64,000 nucleotides of DNA from JADJEK01 sp052034255 (GTDB lineage Bacteria; Planctomycetota; B15-G4; JADJEK01). The notes under the pieces were generated by a model. That model had not been told where the DNA came from and made no database searches. It was given only the letters and a program-made list of their open reading frames with translations. Of this stretch, positions 35,050-43,808 are shown piece by piece; position 1 is the first letter of the stretch, and each line of letters opens with the position of its first letter. Both the position numbers and the translations under genes were made by a program. The stretch lies in the NCBI GenBank assembly GCA_052034255.1, contig JBPOIU010000006.1, forward strand, positions 1-64,000. The letters run 5' to 3'.

Positions 35050-38000
35050 TTACTTCCGGAACGGAAGTACCAACGTGTCGACGACGGGCACGAGTTGCGA
35101 CGAGATGTTCGCGTTGATGGTGACTTCGAATTGGACGAACGGCCGCGCCGTGCCCTGGTTGAACTCGTTGTTCTCGTCGGCCAACTCGGCGGGCGTCAGC
35201 AGGTTCGTCTCCAAACCGCCGTCGCCGTCGGTCGACGCGCGGAAGCGGATGTCGAACGTCGAGCCCACCGGCAGATTCGACAGCGGCGGATCGAAGATCG
35301 GCGCCAACCACGTCAGCGACGCCAGCGAACCGGGCTGCGCGCGCACCCACGGCGATCGCACGAACGACGTCTTCTTCACGTAGTCGAACACCATGTAGTA
35401 CCGCGAGTTGTCGCCGTAGTTGTGTTGATCGGCGGCGAACAACCCACCGTTCGTCGTGGTCGACAGCGTGACGATCGACTGGCCCGACCCGGTCAGAGTG
35501 CAGCCGGCGGGCGCACCGGGCGGAGCGACGTTGCCCGTCGCCGGGTTACGCGGGCAGTCGCAGGCCAGCCCAGGAGGCGCCGGGTTCGGCCCGGCCGCGT
35601 TGCGGATCAGGTCCGGATTCAGCGGCGGATTGACCGCCGACGTGAATCCGGCGAAGCACGTGCCCTGGAACAAGCACGAACCGCAGCCCGCGCCGACCGT
35701 GTACACGCGGAAGCGCGGACGGGCGGAGGTCAGGATGCCGACCGCGAACGTGAAGCTGTTACCGGTCGCAATCGTGCCCGCGGTCGCGCCCCGCACGCGG
35801 TACTCGAGCAGCAGCGAGTGCGTGCCGCTCGTTCCCGTGCCGTTCGGTGGTGTCTGGTTTTCGAGAGCGCCGTTGTCGTACGGCAACGTGTTCTCGAACG
35901 GAACGTGCGGGATCGGGTGATACGCGCGCGACGTCCCCGCCGGGGTGAACAGGTTCGAGTTGTCGATGACGAACGGCCCACCGACGTAGGAATCGGGACC
36001 GACCTCGGTGCCGTACAGCAACTCACGTTCGAACGGCACGCCGGTGTCGACGTTCGTCGCGTTGTAGTTGCCGGCCAGGACACCGGAGTTCGGATTGCCG
36101 ACCGTGTTGAACGTGCCGCCCATCAAGAACCCGAGTCCGGTCTCAGGCCCTTGCGGAATCCCGCTGCCCTGCGCGGTGATCGGGATGTAGCGCGTGTGGC
36201 CACCGTGCACCTGGAAGTCCGGAATCGTCGTGTTGACGACGTTTCCACCGGCCGGCGCGTAGTTCACTTGGCGCAGATCGAGGAACGTTCCCGACAGTCC
36301 GTCCGAGTCCGGTGAGCAGTCCTGGGCGCGATACACGTGCTGGAAGCGCGCGCCGCCGATGACCGAGAAGCCACCGATCGGCGTCGACGATCCGAACGCG
36401 AACGCGGAGAACTGACCGTCGATCGGCGGGTTGAAGTCGTCGTGGATCTTCTGGAAGAACGCGACCGGCGCGCCCGAGAAGAACCCGTTCGAGAACAGGT
36501 TGATGTCGGGGATGTGCGGACCGAAGACGTTGCCGTTGGGGCCACAGATCGACTCGGGCACATCGCGGTACGTCACGCCCGCCGATCCATCGGGCGCGAA
36601 TGCCGTGATCGGCGCGCCACGGAAGCGCAACACCACGGCGCCGAGGTCGTCGAGCGTCACGTCACCCAGCGTTTCGACCGGGATCGCGATGTTCACGATC
36701 GGAGCTTGCGCCGTCAGACTGGTCGGCTCGACGGCGACGGAGCGTCCCGCGAGGTCCGTCAGCCCGCGCTGACCATCCTTCAAGAGGTCCTTGTATCCGG
36801 CTTCGCCGAGCAGGCCGATCAGCACGTCCGGCGGCGGGACGATTTGCAGGTGCAGCAGCAACGCACGCGGATCGGCGCCGAAGCCCACGCGCTCGAACGT
36901 CCCGGCTTGCGGCCCGAATTGGATCGCGCGGTCCGGAGCGAACGTCATTGCGCGCCCGCCCTCGCTCGAGATCACGCGGCCGATGTTGTTGATGCCGGGG
37001 TTGGTCGGAGCCGGATCGTCCGTGACGTAGAACGTCTCGTACGGCAGGAACGACGTCAACTCCATCGGTTCCGAGAAACGCACGGTCACCGTGCCGGTCG
37101 ACGGCATGCCGTCCGTCAATTCGACGGTGTTGCCGTTCACGTCCTTCAACTCGATGAAGTTGTTGATGACTTCGTTCTCGAGGATCAGCGGGTTCGCGGG
37201 ATCGAACACCGTCGGATCGAGCGGTTTGCCCGGATCCGGTTCGTAGTACTCGGCGCGCGCGAGCTCGTACTTCTGCCCGTCGGCGAGCGGCACCTTGATG
37301 CCGGTCGCGAGCTGGAAGGTGGTCTGGAACAAGCCGCCGCCGAGATTCGTGGTCTGGCTCGCCAGCACCACGACCGTCTCTTTGTTCGGTCCTTGCGGAC
37401 GCAGACGGAGGATGCCCTCGGCCCACTCGCCCTTGCCGTTCTTCGCGAGGTTGCTGAAGCCGACCGTCGTGCGCAGCGTGATCGAGTTCACGCCGATCGT
37501 GTCACCGTTCGCGTAGCTGAACGTGCCGTCGAAGCGATACTCGCGCACGAGGCGCGGCGCCTTCACGTCCGGCAGGAAGCCGTTGAACGTCAGATCGACC
37601 GGGCCCTGGTTGCTCTGATCGATGAAGTCGAGCACCGAGTTGCCGGGGTTGAATCCGATCGGTGAGCCGCCGGACGCGGTCGAGCCGAGCAGGTCGGAGC
37701 GCGGCTTCAACGTGCCGCCGCCCTGCGCCTTCAACACGTGCGAACCGACGGGATCGAGCGTGATCGTCGCCGCGCCAGTCGTCGACGCGACTCCCTTGCC
37801 CACGGAGTTCAACACGACCGGCGAGGGCGGGAATCCGACGTCGTCACCGACGATCGGATTCAGGATCACGCGCGAGCCCGCGACGAACACCTGCGGGAAG
37901 AACACCTGGGCGTTGACCGCGACTTGAATCGGCGAGTCCGCCGTGAGGCGACGATCCGCGTCCAGCTCGAGCGAGTCGATGTCGATCGGCTTCGAGAACA

Positions 38001-39033
38001 CGAGCTCGAGCACGGAGTTCCGCGGAACGATCGGCGGCGTGAAGAACGCGCCGAGTCCGAACGCGAGTCGCTCGTTCAGATCGACTTGCTGATAGAGCTT
38101 TTGCAGCGTGCCATCGATCGCGACGCCGGAGATCGGGTTCGTATCGAGCGTCGACAGCGGCGACACCACCTGCATCGACAGTCCGTCGACGGAGAGGATG
38201 CCGCGACCGAATTGGATCTCGCTGAGCGTGAACGAGCCCTTACCGCCACCACCACCACCCGACGGCAAGCCCTCTTCGATCACCGTGCCCTTCGCGGGCT
38301 TCGGGTTCTTCACGGTCAGCTTGCTCGAATAGGTGCCCGTGGACGCGTTCAGACCGGTCAATCGCAACAGGTACGTGCCGGTCCGCGGCAGCGCGATGTT
38401 CTTCAGCGTCAGCTTCTTCGTGTTGGCGGCGAGCGAATTGAAGCCGGCGATCGCGACCAGCGCACCACTCGGGTCTTCGAGTTCGATCAACACCGGCGTC
38501 AGGGTCGCCGCGGTCGGGGTGATCAAACCCGAGAGCGTTGCTCCCGCGCGCGCGACGAACTCGATCTCGTCGATCTCGCCGCCGACCGCGATGTCTCCGA
38601 TCGCGTTGAACTTGGTCGGCGGCTTCCCTGTCACGGACACCGAGTACCCGCCCGTCGCGCCCGACAGCGATCCGACCTGAACGATGTAGGCGCCCGATGC
38701 GGGCACCGTGAAGTTCTTGATCGTGACCGACGACGGCGTCTGCTTCAGCGCGGTACCGACGTTGATCGGCGTCAGCGACGTGCCATCCAGCAGCGTCACG
38801 GCGGGAGTCAGCACACTGCCCTTGTCCCGCTTGACGACGATCGTCAGCTTCGACCCCTCGACTTCTTCGAACCCGACGGTGTCGGTGTCGAGCGGGTCGG
38901 AGATCAGCCCCTTGAACTTCTCGTTGAACGTGAGCTCGGCGTCTTGCGCACGAGCGTCACCGTTCAACGCGAAGCCGACGAGCGCGAGACAAAGCGCAAG
39001 CGTCGATGGACGCGGACCGAGAGTCCTGATCAT
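35050..39033 (-). CDS. Very large secreted protein with pre-peptidase-like domains
   Basis: 1,327 residues from the ATG at 39033, with GGAG 8 bases upstream. Signal peptide to about residue 29 (ALNGDARAQ). Two tandem beta modules at about 30-135 and 140-245 resemble bacterial pre-peptidase C-terminal domains (KLTIVVKRDKGSVLTPAVTL; PTLTPVLIELEDPSGALV-type sequence), followed by a Gly-rich hinge near 258-266. The remaining ~1,050 residues are beta-rich with repeated Ig-like phrasing (DGMPSTGTVTVRFSEPMEL recalls the bacterial Ig-like 'SbsA' domain) and one Cys-rich patch (AGCGSCLFQGTCFAG, LACDCP) near 1140-1175. No enzyme motif found. Probably a surface or matrix protein. Confidence 0.85.
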   Translation of the reverse strand: MIRTLGPRPSTLALCLALVGFALNGDARAQDAELTFNEKFKGLISDPLDTDTVGFEEVEGSKLTIVVKRDKGSVLTPAVTLLDGTSLTPINVGTALKQTPSSVTIKNFTVPASGAYIVQVGSLSGATGGYSVSVTGKPPTKFNAIGDIAVGGEIDEIEFVARAGATLSGLITPTAATLTPVLIELEDPSGALVAIAGFNSLAANTKKLTLKNIALPRTGTYLLRLTGLNASTGTYSSKLTVKNPKPAKGTVIEEGLPSGGGGGGKGSFTLSEIQFGRGILSVDGLSMQVVSPLSTLDTNPISGVAIDGTLQKLYQQVDLNERLAFGLGAFFTPPIVPRNSVLELVFSKPIDIDSLELDADRRLTADSPIQVAVNAQVFFPQVFVAGSRVILNPIVGDDVGFPPSPVVLNSVGKGVASTTGAATITLDPVGSHVLKAQGGGTLKPRSDLLGSTASGGSPIGFNPGNSVLDFIDQSNQGPVDLTFNGFLPDVKAPRLVREYRFDGTFSYANGDTIGVNSITLRTTVGFSNLAKNGKGEWAEGILRLRPQGPNKETVVVLASQTTNLGGGLFQTTFQLATGIKVPLADGQKYELARAEYYEPDPGKPLDPTVFDPANPLILENEVINNFIELKDVNGNTVELTDGMPSTGTVTVRFSEPMELTSFLPYETFYVTDDPAPTNPGINNIGRVISSEGGRAMTFAPDRAIQFGPQAGTFERVGFGADPRALLLHLQIVPPPDVLIGLLGEAGYKDLLKDGQRGLTDLAGRSVAVEPTSLTAQAPIVNIAIPVETLGDVTLDDLGAVVLRFRGAPITAFAPDGSAGVTYRDVPESICGPNGNVFGPHIPDINLFSNGFFSGAPVAFFQKIHDDFNPPIDGQFSAFAFGSSTPIGGFSVIGGARFQHVYRAQDCSPDSDGLSGTFLDLRQVNYAPAGGNVVNTTIPDFQVHGGHTRYIPITAQGSGIPQGPETGLGFLMGGTFNTVGNPNSGVLAGNYNATNVDTGVPFERELLYGTEVGPDSYVGGPFVIDNSNLFTPAGTSRAYHPIPHVPFENTLPYDNGALENQTPPNGTGTSGTHSLLLEYRVRGATAGTIATGNSFTFAVGILTSARPRFRVYTVGAGCGSCLFQGTCFAGFTSAVNPPLNPDLIRNAAGPNPAPPGLACDCPRNPATGNVAPPGAPAGCTLTGSGQSIVTLSTTTNGGLFAADQHNYGDNSRYYMVFDYVKKTSFVRSPWVRAQPGSLASLTWLAPIFDPPLSNLPVGSTFDIRFRASTDGDGGLETNLLTPAELADENNEFNQGTARPFVQFEVTINANISSQLVPVVDTLVLPFRK

Positions 39034-39109
39034 CGTGGGTTCTCCAAGGGCTGCTGCCCCCTGGGCTCAATCTGGTTCCGGGTTGCCGCGTCCTGGCCGC
39101 GGCGACGAA

Positions 39110-39138
39110 AGTCTACGCGCCATCACGAGTTGAGTCAA
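39110..39138 (-). promoter_or_regulatory. Predicted sigma-70-type promoter
   Basis: On the minus strand, TTGACT (39138-39133), a 17-base spacer and TAGACT (39115-39110). Initiation would give a leader of about 70 bases before the large secreted protein's ATG at 39033. This is the clearest consensus-like promoter in the window; it is a by-eye match. Confidence 0.5.
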
Positions 39139-39283
39139 ACGACCGAAGTGCAGGACCGCCGCGGAGGAAAGGGTCGTTCCGACCACTCGCGAAAGCACCG
39201 CCTTCCAGTAGTCACGGAAGTGCGCAAGTCACAGGTTTCAGGCAAGTTCTGGACAAACTCGTCATGAACCGGACGCGGTGGCG

Positions 39284-39790
39284 TCAGCGGAGGGTCTTCG
39301 CCCCTTCGGGGTACTTCAGTTCGGCGAGGTGGTCGATCGGCAGTTTCACCCCGACCCGCGCCAGCACGTCGCGTTCGCGCCGCCGCATCCGGCGGGCGGC
39401 CGCGGGCTCGTGGTCGTCCTCGCCGAGGCAGTGCAGGATGCCATGGACCGCGTACAGCGCGAGTTCCGTCGCGAATGGCAACCCTCGGCTCCGCGCTTCG
39501 CGTCGAGCGTACGGCGCGCAGACGATGATCTCCCCGTCGACGCCATCGCCGACGCCCCGGTCGAAGGGGAACGCCAGCACGTCCGTGGTCTCGTCCACCG
39601 CATGGAAGTCACGGTTCAGGCGGCGCATCCGACGGTCGCCGACGACGACCAGCGACCAGCATCGCCCTCGCGGAGTCGCCGCCGTCGCCGCCGCGATCAA
39701 CGTGGATCGTTCCGCCGCCGACAGCATGACGAAACAGCGGACGTCGATCGGCCGCGTCGCGCGCGGGTTCGCGCGAGCGCGGTCCGTCAC
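39284..39790 (-). CDS. ybeY: Endoribonuclease YbeY
   Basis: 168 residues with GTG start at 39790 overlapping the phoH stop (GTGA). The metal site HGILHCLGEDDHEP carries the three His of the HGxLHxxGyDH motif. N-terminal region includes LVVVGDRRMRRLNRDFHAVD and TDVLAFPF, both typical. YbeY takes part in 16S rRNA 3'-end maturation and ribosome quality control. The adjacent phoH gene is the usual partner in bacteria. The upstream spacer to the large secreted gene (39034-39283) holds only that gene's promoter and leader. Confidence 0.93.
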   Translation of the reverse strand: MTDRARANPRATRPIDVRCFVMLSAAERSTLIAAATAATPRGRCWSLVVVGDRRMRRLNRDFHAVDETTDVLAFPFDRGVGDGVDGEIIVCAPYARREARSRGLPFATELALYAVHGILHCLGEDDHEPAAARRMRRRERDVLARVGVKLPIDHLAELKYPEGAKTLR

Positions 39791-40761
39791 GAGGTCCGCT
39801 TTCCGAACAACGGCTTCTGCTGCGGCGACGCGGCGTCCGTGCCCTCGAGCTTGTCGTAGGCATCGACGATGCGCTGCACCAGCGGGTGCCGCACGATGTC
39901 CTCGCGATCGAGCCGCACGATCGAGATGCCCTTCACGTCGCGCAACACGTCGACGCAATGCGTGAGTCCGGACACCATTCCCGGCGGCAAGTCGGTCTGC
40001 GTGACGTCGCCGGTCACGACGACGCGCGAGGCCTCGCCCATGCGCGTGAGGAACATCTTCATCTGCTTCGGCGTCGTGTTCTGGGCCTCGTCCAGGATGA
40101 TGAACGAACGCTCCAGCGTGCGACCGCGCATGTACGCGAGCGGCACGATTTCGATCACGTCGCTTTCGAGATAACGACGCACCTGATTCGGATCGAGCAA
40201 CGCGAACAACGCGTCGTAGAGCGGCCGCAAGTACGGATTGACCTTCGCTTGCATGTCACCGGGCAAGAAGCCGAGCTTCTCGCCCGCTTCCACCGCGGGG
40301 CGCGCGAGCACGAGGCGGCGATACTCCCCGCGCTTCAGCGCCGCGACGGCGCACGCGACCGCGAGGAACGTCTTTCCCGACCCGGCCGGACCGACCGAGA
40401 TCACGATCTGATCCTGGTGCAGGGCTTCGGCGTAGCGCTGCTGTCCAGCCGACCGCGGCTTGATGCCCGGTGCGAGCGTGACGTGCGGCTGACCATCGGT
40501 CGCGGGTTCGGGCACCGACGCCTCGAACAGGATGCGCTCGACGACGCCGTCGTCGACTCCGCGTCGGATCGCTTCCAATGCGCGCATCACGACCACGTGG
40601 GCGTGATTCACCGCATCGTCTTGGCCGAGGATCCGCAACTGGCCGCCACGGCTGACGACTTCGACGCCGAAGCGTTGGCCGAGCATGCGTCGCAGGCGAT
40701 CCTGAGCTCCGAGCAGGACTCGTTCTTCGTCGACACTGCGCAACGCGATGACCTGTTCCAT
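39787..40761 (-). CDS. phoH: PhoH-like ATPase
   Basis: 324 residues from the ATG at 40761, which has GGAGG 3-4 bases upstream. Walker A is SVGPAGSGKT near residue 125, Walker B is SFIILDEAQN near 225, with VVTGDVTQTDLP downstream, typical of PhoH/PhoL. The N-terminal ~100 residues form the KH-like PhoL extension. Predicted RNA-associated ATPase that works with YbeY. The longer open frame upstream was rejected because it crosses the cdsA gene. Confidence 0.93.
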   Translation of the reverse strand: MEQVIALRSVDEERVLLGAQDRLRRMLGQRFGVEVVSRGGQLRILGQDDAVNHAHVVVMRALEAIRRGVDDGVVERILFEASVPEPATDGQPHVTLAPGIKPRSAGQQRYAEALHQDQIVISVGPAGSGKTFLAVACAVAALKRGEYRRLVLARPAVEAGEKLGFLPGDMQAKVNPYLRPLYDALFALLDPNQVRRYLESDVIEIVPLAYMRGRTLERSFIILDEAQNTTPKQMKMFLTRMGEASRVVVTGDVTQTDLPPGMVSGLTHCVDVLRDVKGISIVRLDREDIVRHPLVQRIVDAYDKLEGTDAASPQQKPLFGKRTS

Positions 40762-40784
40762 GGACCTCCGATCGTCTGCGCGAT

Positions 40785-41696
40785 TCACCAAACCCCGAAC
40801 ACGTCGTACAGAGCCCAACCCGCCGGCGCGGCGAGCACGAGGCTGTCGATCATGTCCAGAGCTCCTCCGAACGTCGGCACGATGTGGGACGAATCCTTTG
40901 CCCCGCAATAGCGCTTGAACAGCGATTCCCCGAGATCGGCGAGTTGCGTGACGCCCGACACCACGACCGCGAACACGCAGAACTGCCAAACGCTCCACTC
41001 CGGCAGCACGGCCCGACCCGCTGCGAACGCGAAGCCGAGCGACAGCAAGACACCGCCGACCGAGCCGCTGATGGTCTTGCCGGGACTGACCTTCGGTGCA
41101 AGCTTCGGACCTCCGACCAGCTTGCCGACCAGATAGCCGCCGATGTCGTTGCACTTGCTCGTGAACAACAAGAAAAGCGTGAGCTCGATGCCACGCGGAG
41201 CGACCGGAGTCAGCAGGACGTCGAGCAACATCCCGAACAGCAGGATCCACACGAAACCGAAGAGCTGCATGGCGGCCCGCGGCACACCCACTTCGGGTTC
41301 CGCCCGCCGCAGTTCGACGAACGACACCACGACGGTGGCCAGCAGGATCCCCCACTCCGCGAACGCGCCCGGGTCGGCGCCGCGCTCCAGCACGATCGCG
41401 CGCCCGAGCAAGTACAGGGCGCACAGCGTCGGCAGCAGCGCGCCACGGCGCACGAGGCCCTTCAACCGCAGCAGCGCCGCGAACTCGATCGCGGCGACGA
41501 TGCCGAACACCAGCGTGAGTACGGTCGCGATCCACGGAATGCGCGTCGTGCCGTCGAACTTCCACACGCCGAACAGGATCGCGATCGCGACGGTGCCGCC
41601 GGCGATGCGCGCTCCCATGCTCGGGCCCGGTCGACTCGACGCGGCCGGGGTGGCGGGCGCGAGCGACGGACTGCGGGGCGGACGGAGTTCCGTCAT
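40785..41696 (-). CDS. cdsA: Phosphatidate cytidylyltransferase
   Basis: 303 residues, about eight hydrophobic segments. The C-terminal CdsA signature is present as ESLFKRYCGAKDSSHIVPTF, followed by GGALDMIDSLVLAAP; the usual form has KDSGK, so the Ser-His variant is a small departure. It makes CDP-diacylglycerol from phosphatidate and CTP for phospholipid synthesis. The ATG overlaps the uppS stop (ATGA), the common uppS-cdsA order. The first 30 residues are Pro/Ser-rich and cytoplasmic. Confidence 0.92.
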   Translation of the reverse strand: MTELRPPRSPSLAPATPAASSRPGPSMGARIAGGTVAIAILFGVWKFDGTTRIPWIATVLTLVFGIVAAIEFAALLRLKGLVRRGALLPTLCALYLLGRAIVLERGADPGAFAEWGILLATVVVSFVELRRAEPEVGVPRAAMQLFGFVWILLFGMLLDVLLTPVAPRGIELTLFLLFTSKCNDIGGYLVGKLVGGPKLAPKVSPGKTISGSVGGVLLSLGFAFAAGRAVLPEWSVWQFCVFAVVVSGVTQLADLGESLFKRYCGAKDSSHIVPTFGGALDMIDSLVLAAPAGWALYDVFGVW

Positions 41697-42451
41697 CGGG
41701 CGCGCGCCGTCGTCTTCGCCGGAGCGGGATCGGGCTGGACCAAGCCGCCGAACTTCCGCACGCGACCCGAATACCGATTCAGCGCATCGTGCAGATGTGC
41801 GGCGCTGAACTCGGGCCAGCAGACGTCACTGATCACGAACTCCGCGTACGAGATCTGCCACAGCAAGAAGTTCGAGACCCGGAACTCCCCCGCCGTGCGA
41901 ATCAGCAGATCCGGGTCGGGACCGGGTTGATACAGAGCACCGGCCACCGCCGCTTCGTCGATCTGATCCGGCTTCAGCGTGCCCGCGCGCACGCGCTCCG
42001 CGAGCGAACGCATCGCGTCGACCAGTTCGGCGCGTCCGCCGTACGACAGGGCGAGGCAGAGATTCAATCCGCGGTGCTTCGCCGAAAGCTCGATCGTCTT
42101 GTCGAGCTCCCGCCGCACCACGCGCGGCAGATCGGCGAGATGGCCGATCGCGGTCAGGCGCACGTCGTTCTTCACCAGCGTCGGGCGTTCGTCGATCAAG
42201 TAGCTCTTCAGCAACTTCATCAAGAACAGGACTTCCGGGCGCGGGCGCTTCCAGTTCTCCACCGAGAACGAATACAGCGTCAACCGCTCGAGTCCGAGCC
42301 GCGCGCATTCCTCCGTGATCTCGCGGATCGATCGGATGCCGGCCTCGTGACCCTTCACGCGCCGCAGCCCCTGGCGCTCCGCCCAGCGACCGTTGCCATC
42401 CATGATGATCGCGACGTGGCGCGGGAGATTCGTGCGTTGCGACTGCGTCAT
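41693..42451 (-). CDS. uppS: Isoprenyl transferase (undecaprenyl diphosphate synthase)
   Basis: 252 residues. HVAIIMDGNGRWA holds the catalytic Asp 18 and P-loop; LTLYSFSVENWKRP and GDVCWPEFSAAHL-type sequence (ISDVCWPEFSAAHLHDAL) are the other conserved blocks, along with LLIRTAGEFRVSNFLLWQ. It condenses isopentenyl units on farnesyl diphosphate to make the lipid carrier for cell-wall and glycan synthesis. It starts 7 bases after purA and overlaps cdsA. Confidence 0.95.
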   Translation of the reverse strand: MTQSQRTNLPRHVAIIMDGNGRWAERQGLRRVKGHEAGIRSIREITEECARLGLERLTLYSFSVENWKRPRPEVLFLMKLLKSYLIDERPTLVKNDVRLTAIGHLADLPRVVRRELDKTIELSAKHRGLNLCLALSYGGRAELVDAMRSLAERVRAGTLKPDQIDEAAVAGALYQPGPDPDLLIRTAGEFRVSNFLLWQISYAEFVISDVCWPEFSAAHLHDALNRYSGRVRKFGGLVQPDPAPAKTTARAR

Positions 42452-42458
42452 CGGGGGT

Positions 42459-43730
42459 TCAGCGGTAGATCGTCTCTTCGCGATCGGGTCCGACGGAGAC
42501 CAAACCGATCGGACGGCCGATCATCCGTTCGATGGCCTCAATGTACTGGCGGCAGCGAACCGGCAAGTCCTCGAAGCGGCGCGCGCCGCGCGTCTCTTCG
42601 CTCCAGCCGGGAAGCGTTTCGTAGATCGGCTCGCAACGGCTCGAGAGCAGCGGGTTCGTCGGGTAGTCGTGGACGACCTCGCCGTTCACACGGTACGCGG
42701 TGCAGATCTTCAGTTCGTCGAGTCCGGTCAGCACGTCGACCTTCGTCAGAGCGATCGAATCGCAACCGAGCAGATCCACGGCGAACCGCATCGCGACGCC
42801 GTCGAACCAACCGCAGCGACGCGGACGGCCGGTGGTCGCACCGAACTCGCCGCCCTTCTTGCGCAGGTATTCGCCGGTCTCGCCGAGATCCTCGGTCGGG
42901 AACGGTCCCTCGCCGACGCGCGTCGTGTACGCCTTCGTGACTCCCATCACTTCGTCGAGCCGTCGCGGCGGCAAGCCCGAGCCGATGCCGACGCCGAACG
43001 TCGACGCGTTCGACGACGTCACGAACGGGTAGGTGCCGAAGTCGACGTCGAGCAGTACGCCCTGCGCGCCTTCGACGAACACGTAGCGACCCGAGTTCAA
43101 CGCCCGGCGCAGCAGGCGAACCGTGTCGGTGACGAACGGCTTCAGTCGCGCCGCGTAGCCGACGTACTCCTCGACGATCGCGTCCGCGTCGAGCGGCGGG
43201 CCGTCGTAGAGCGCCTTCATGATCACGTTGCGCTCGGCGACGTTCGCGTGCACCCGACGCGCGAAATGGTCGCGATCGAACAACTCGGCCAAGCGGATGC
43301 CGGCGCGCGTCGCGCGATCGGCGTAAGCCGGTCCGATTCCGCGCCCGGTCGTGCCGATGCGCGCGCCGCCGCGGCGCCCCTCCGACAGCTTGTCCATCGC
43401 CTTGTGGTACGGGAACACCACGTGCGCGAGCTCGGACACGAACAGGTTGCCTTCGACCTTCACGCCGCGGGTCGTGAACTCTTCGATCTCGCCGAGCAGT
43501 TGCGCCGGATCGACGACCACGCCGTTGCCGATGACGTTGATCTTGCCGTGCAGGATCCCGGACGGGATCAGGTGGAAGACGAACTTCTGATCGCGCACCT
43601 TGACCGTGTGGCCGGCATTCGCGCCACCTTGGTAGCGGACGACCACGTCGGCTCGCGACGAGATCAGGTCGATGATCTTCCCTTTTCCTTCGTCGCCCCA
43701 CTGGGTGCCGATGACGCACGTGACGGGCAT
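42459..43730 (-). CDS. purA: Adenylosuccinate synthetase
   Basis: 423 residues from the ATG at 43730 (MPVTCVIGTQWGDEGKGK, the family N-terminus and P-loop). The frame extends 19 codons upstream but without family similarity. Other conserved parts: GGANAGHTV, TTGRGIGPAYADRATR, EGAQGVLLDVDFGTYPFVTS, CGWFDGVAMRF and ALTKVDVLTGLDELK. It catalyses GTP-dependent IMP to adenylosuccinate in AMP synthesis. Heads the conserved purA-uppS-cdsA-phoH-ybeY run. Confidence 0.96.
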   Translation of the reverse strand: MPVTCVIGTQWGDEGKGKIIDLISSRADVVVRYQGGANAGHTVKVRDQKFVFHLIPSGILHGKINVIGNGVVVDPAQLLGEIEEFTTRGVKVEGNLFVSELAHVVFPYHKAMDKLSEGRRGGARIGTTGRGIGPAYADRATRAGIRLAELFDRDHFARRVHANVAERNVIMKALYDGPPLDADAIVEEYVGYAARLKPFVTDTVRLLRRALNSGRYVFVEGAQGVLLDVDFGTYPFVTSSNASTFGVGIGSGLPPRRLDEVMGVTKAYTTRVGEGPFPTEDLGETGEYLRKKGGEFGATTGRPRRCGWFDGVAMRFAVDLLGCDSIALTKVDVLTGLDELKICTAYRVNGEVVHDYPTNPLLSSRCEPIYETLPGWSEETRGARRFEDLPVRCRQYIEAIERMIGRPIGLVSVGPDREETIYR

Positions 43731-43808
43731 GGAATCGATCCGCCGTGTTGAAAGCCGGATGCTACGGGTGGCCCGAAACACAATCAAGGAACGCGAGCGA
43801 CCGCCACT

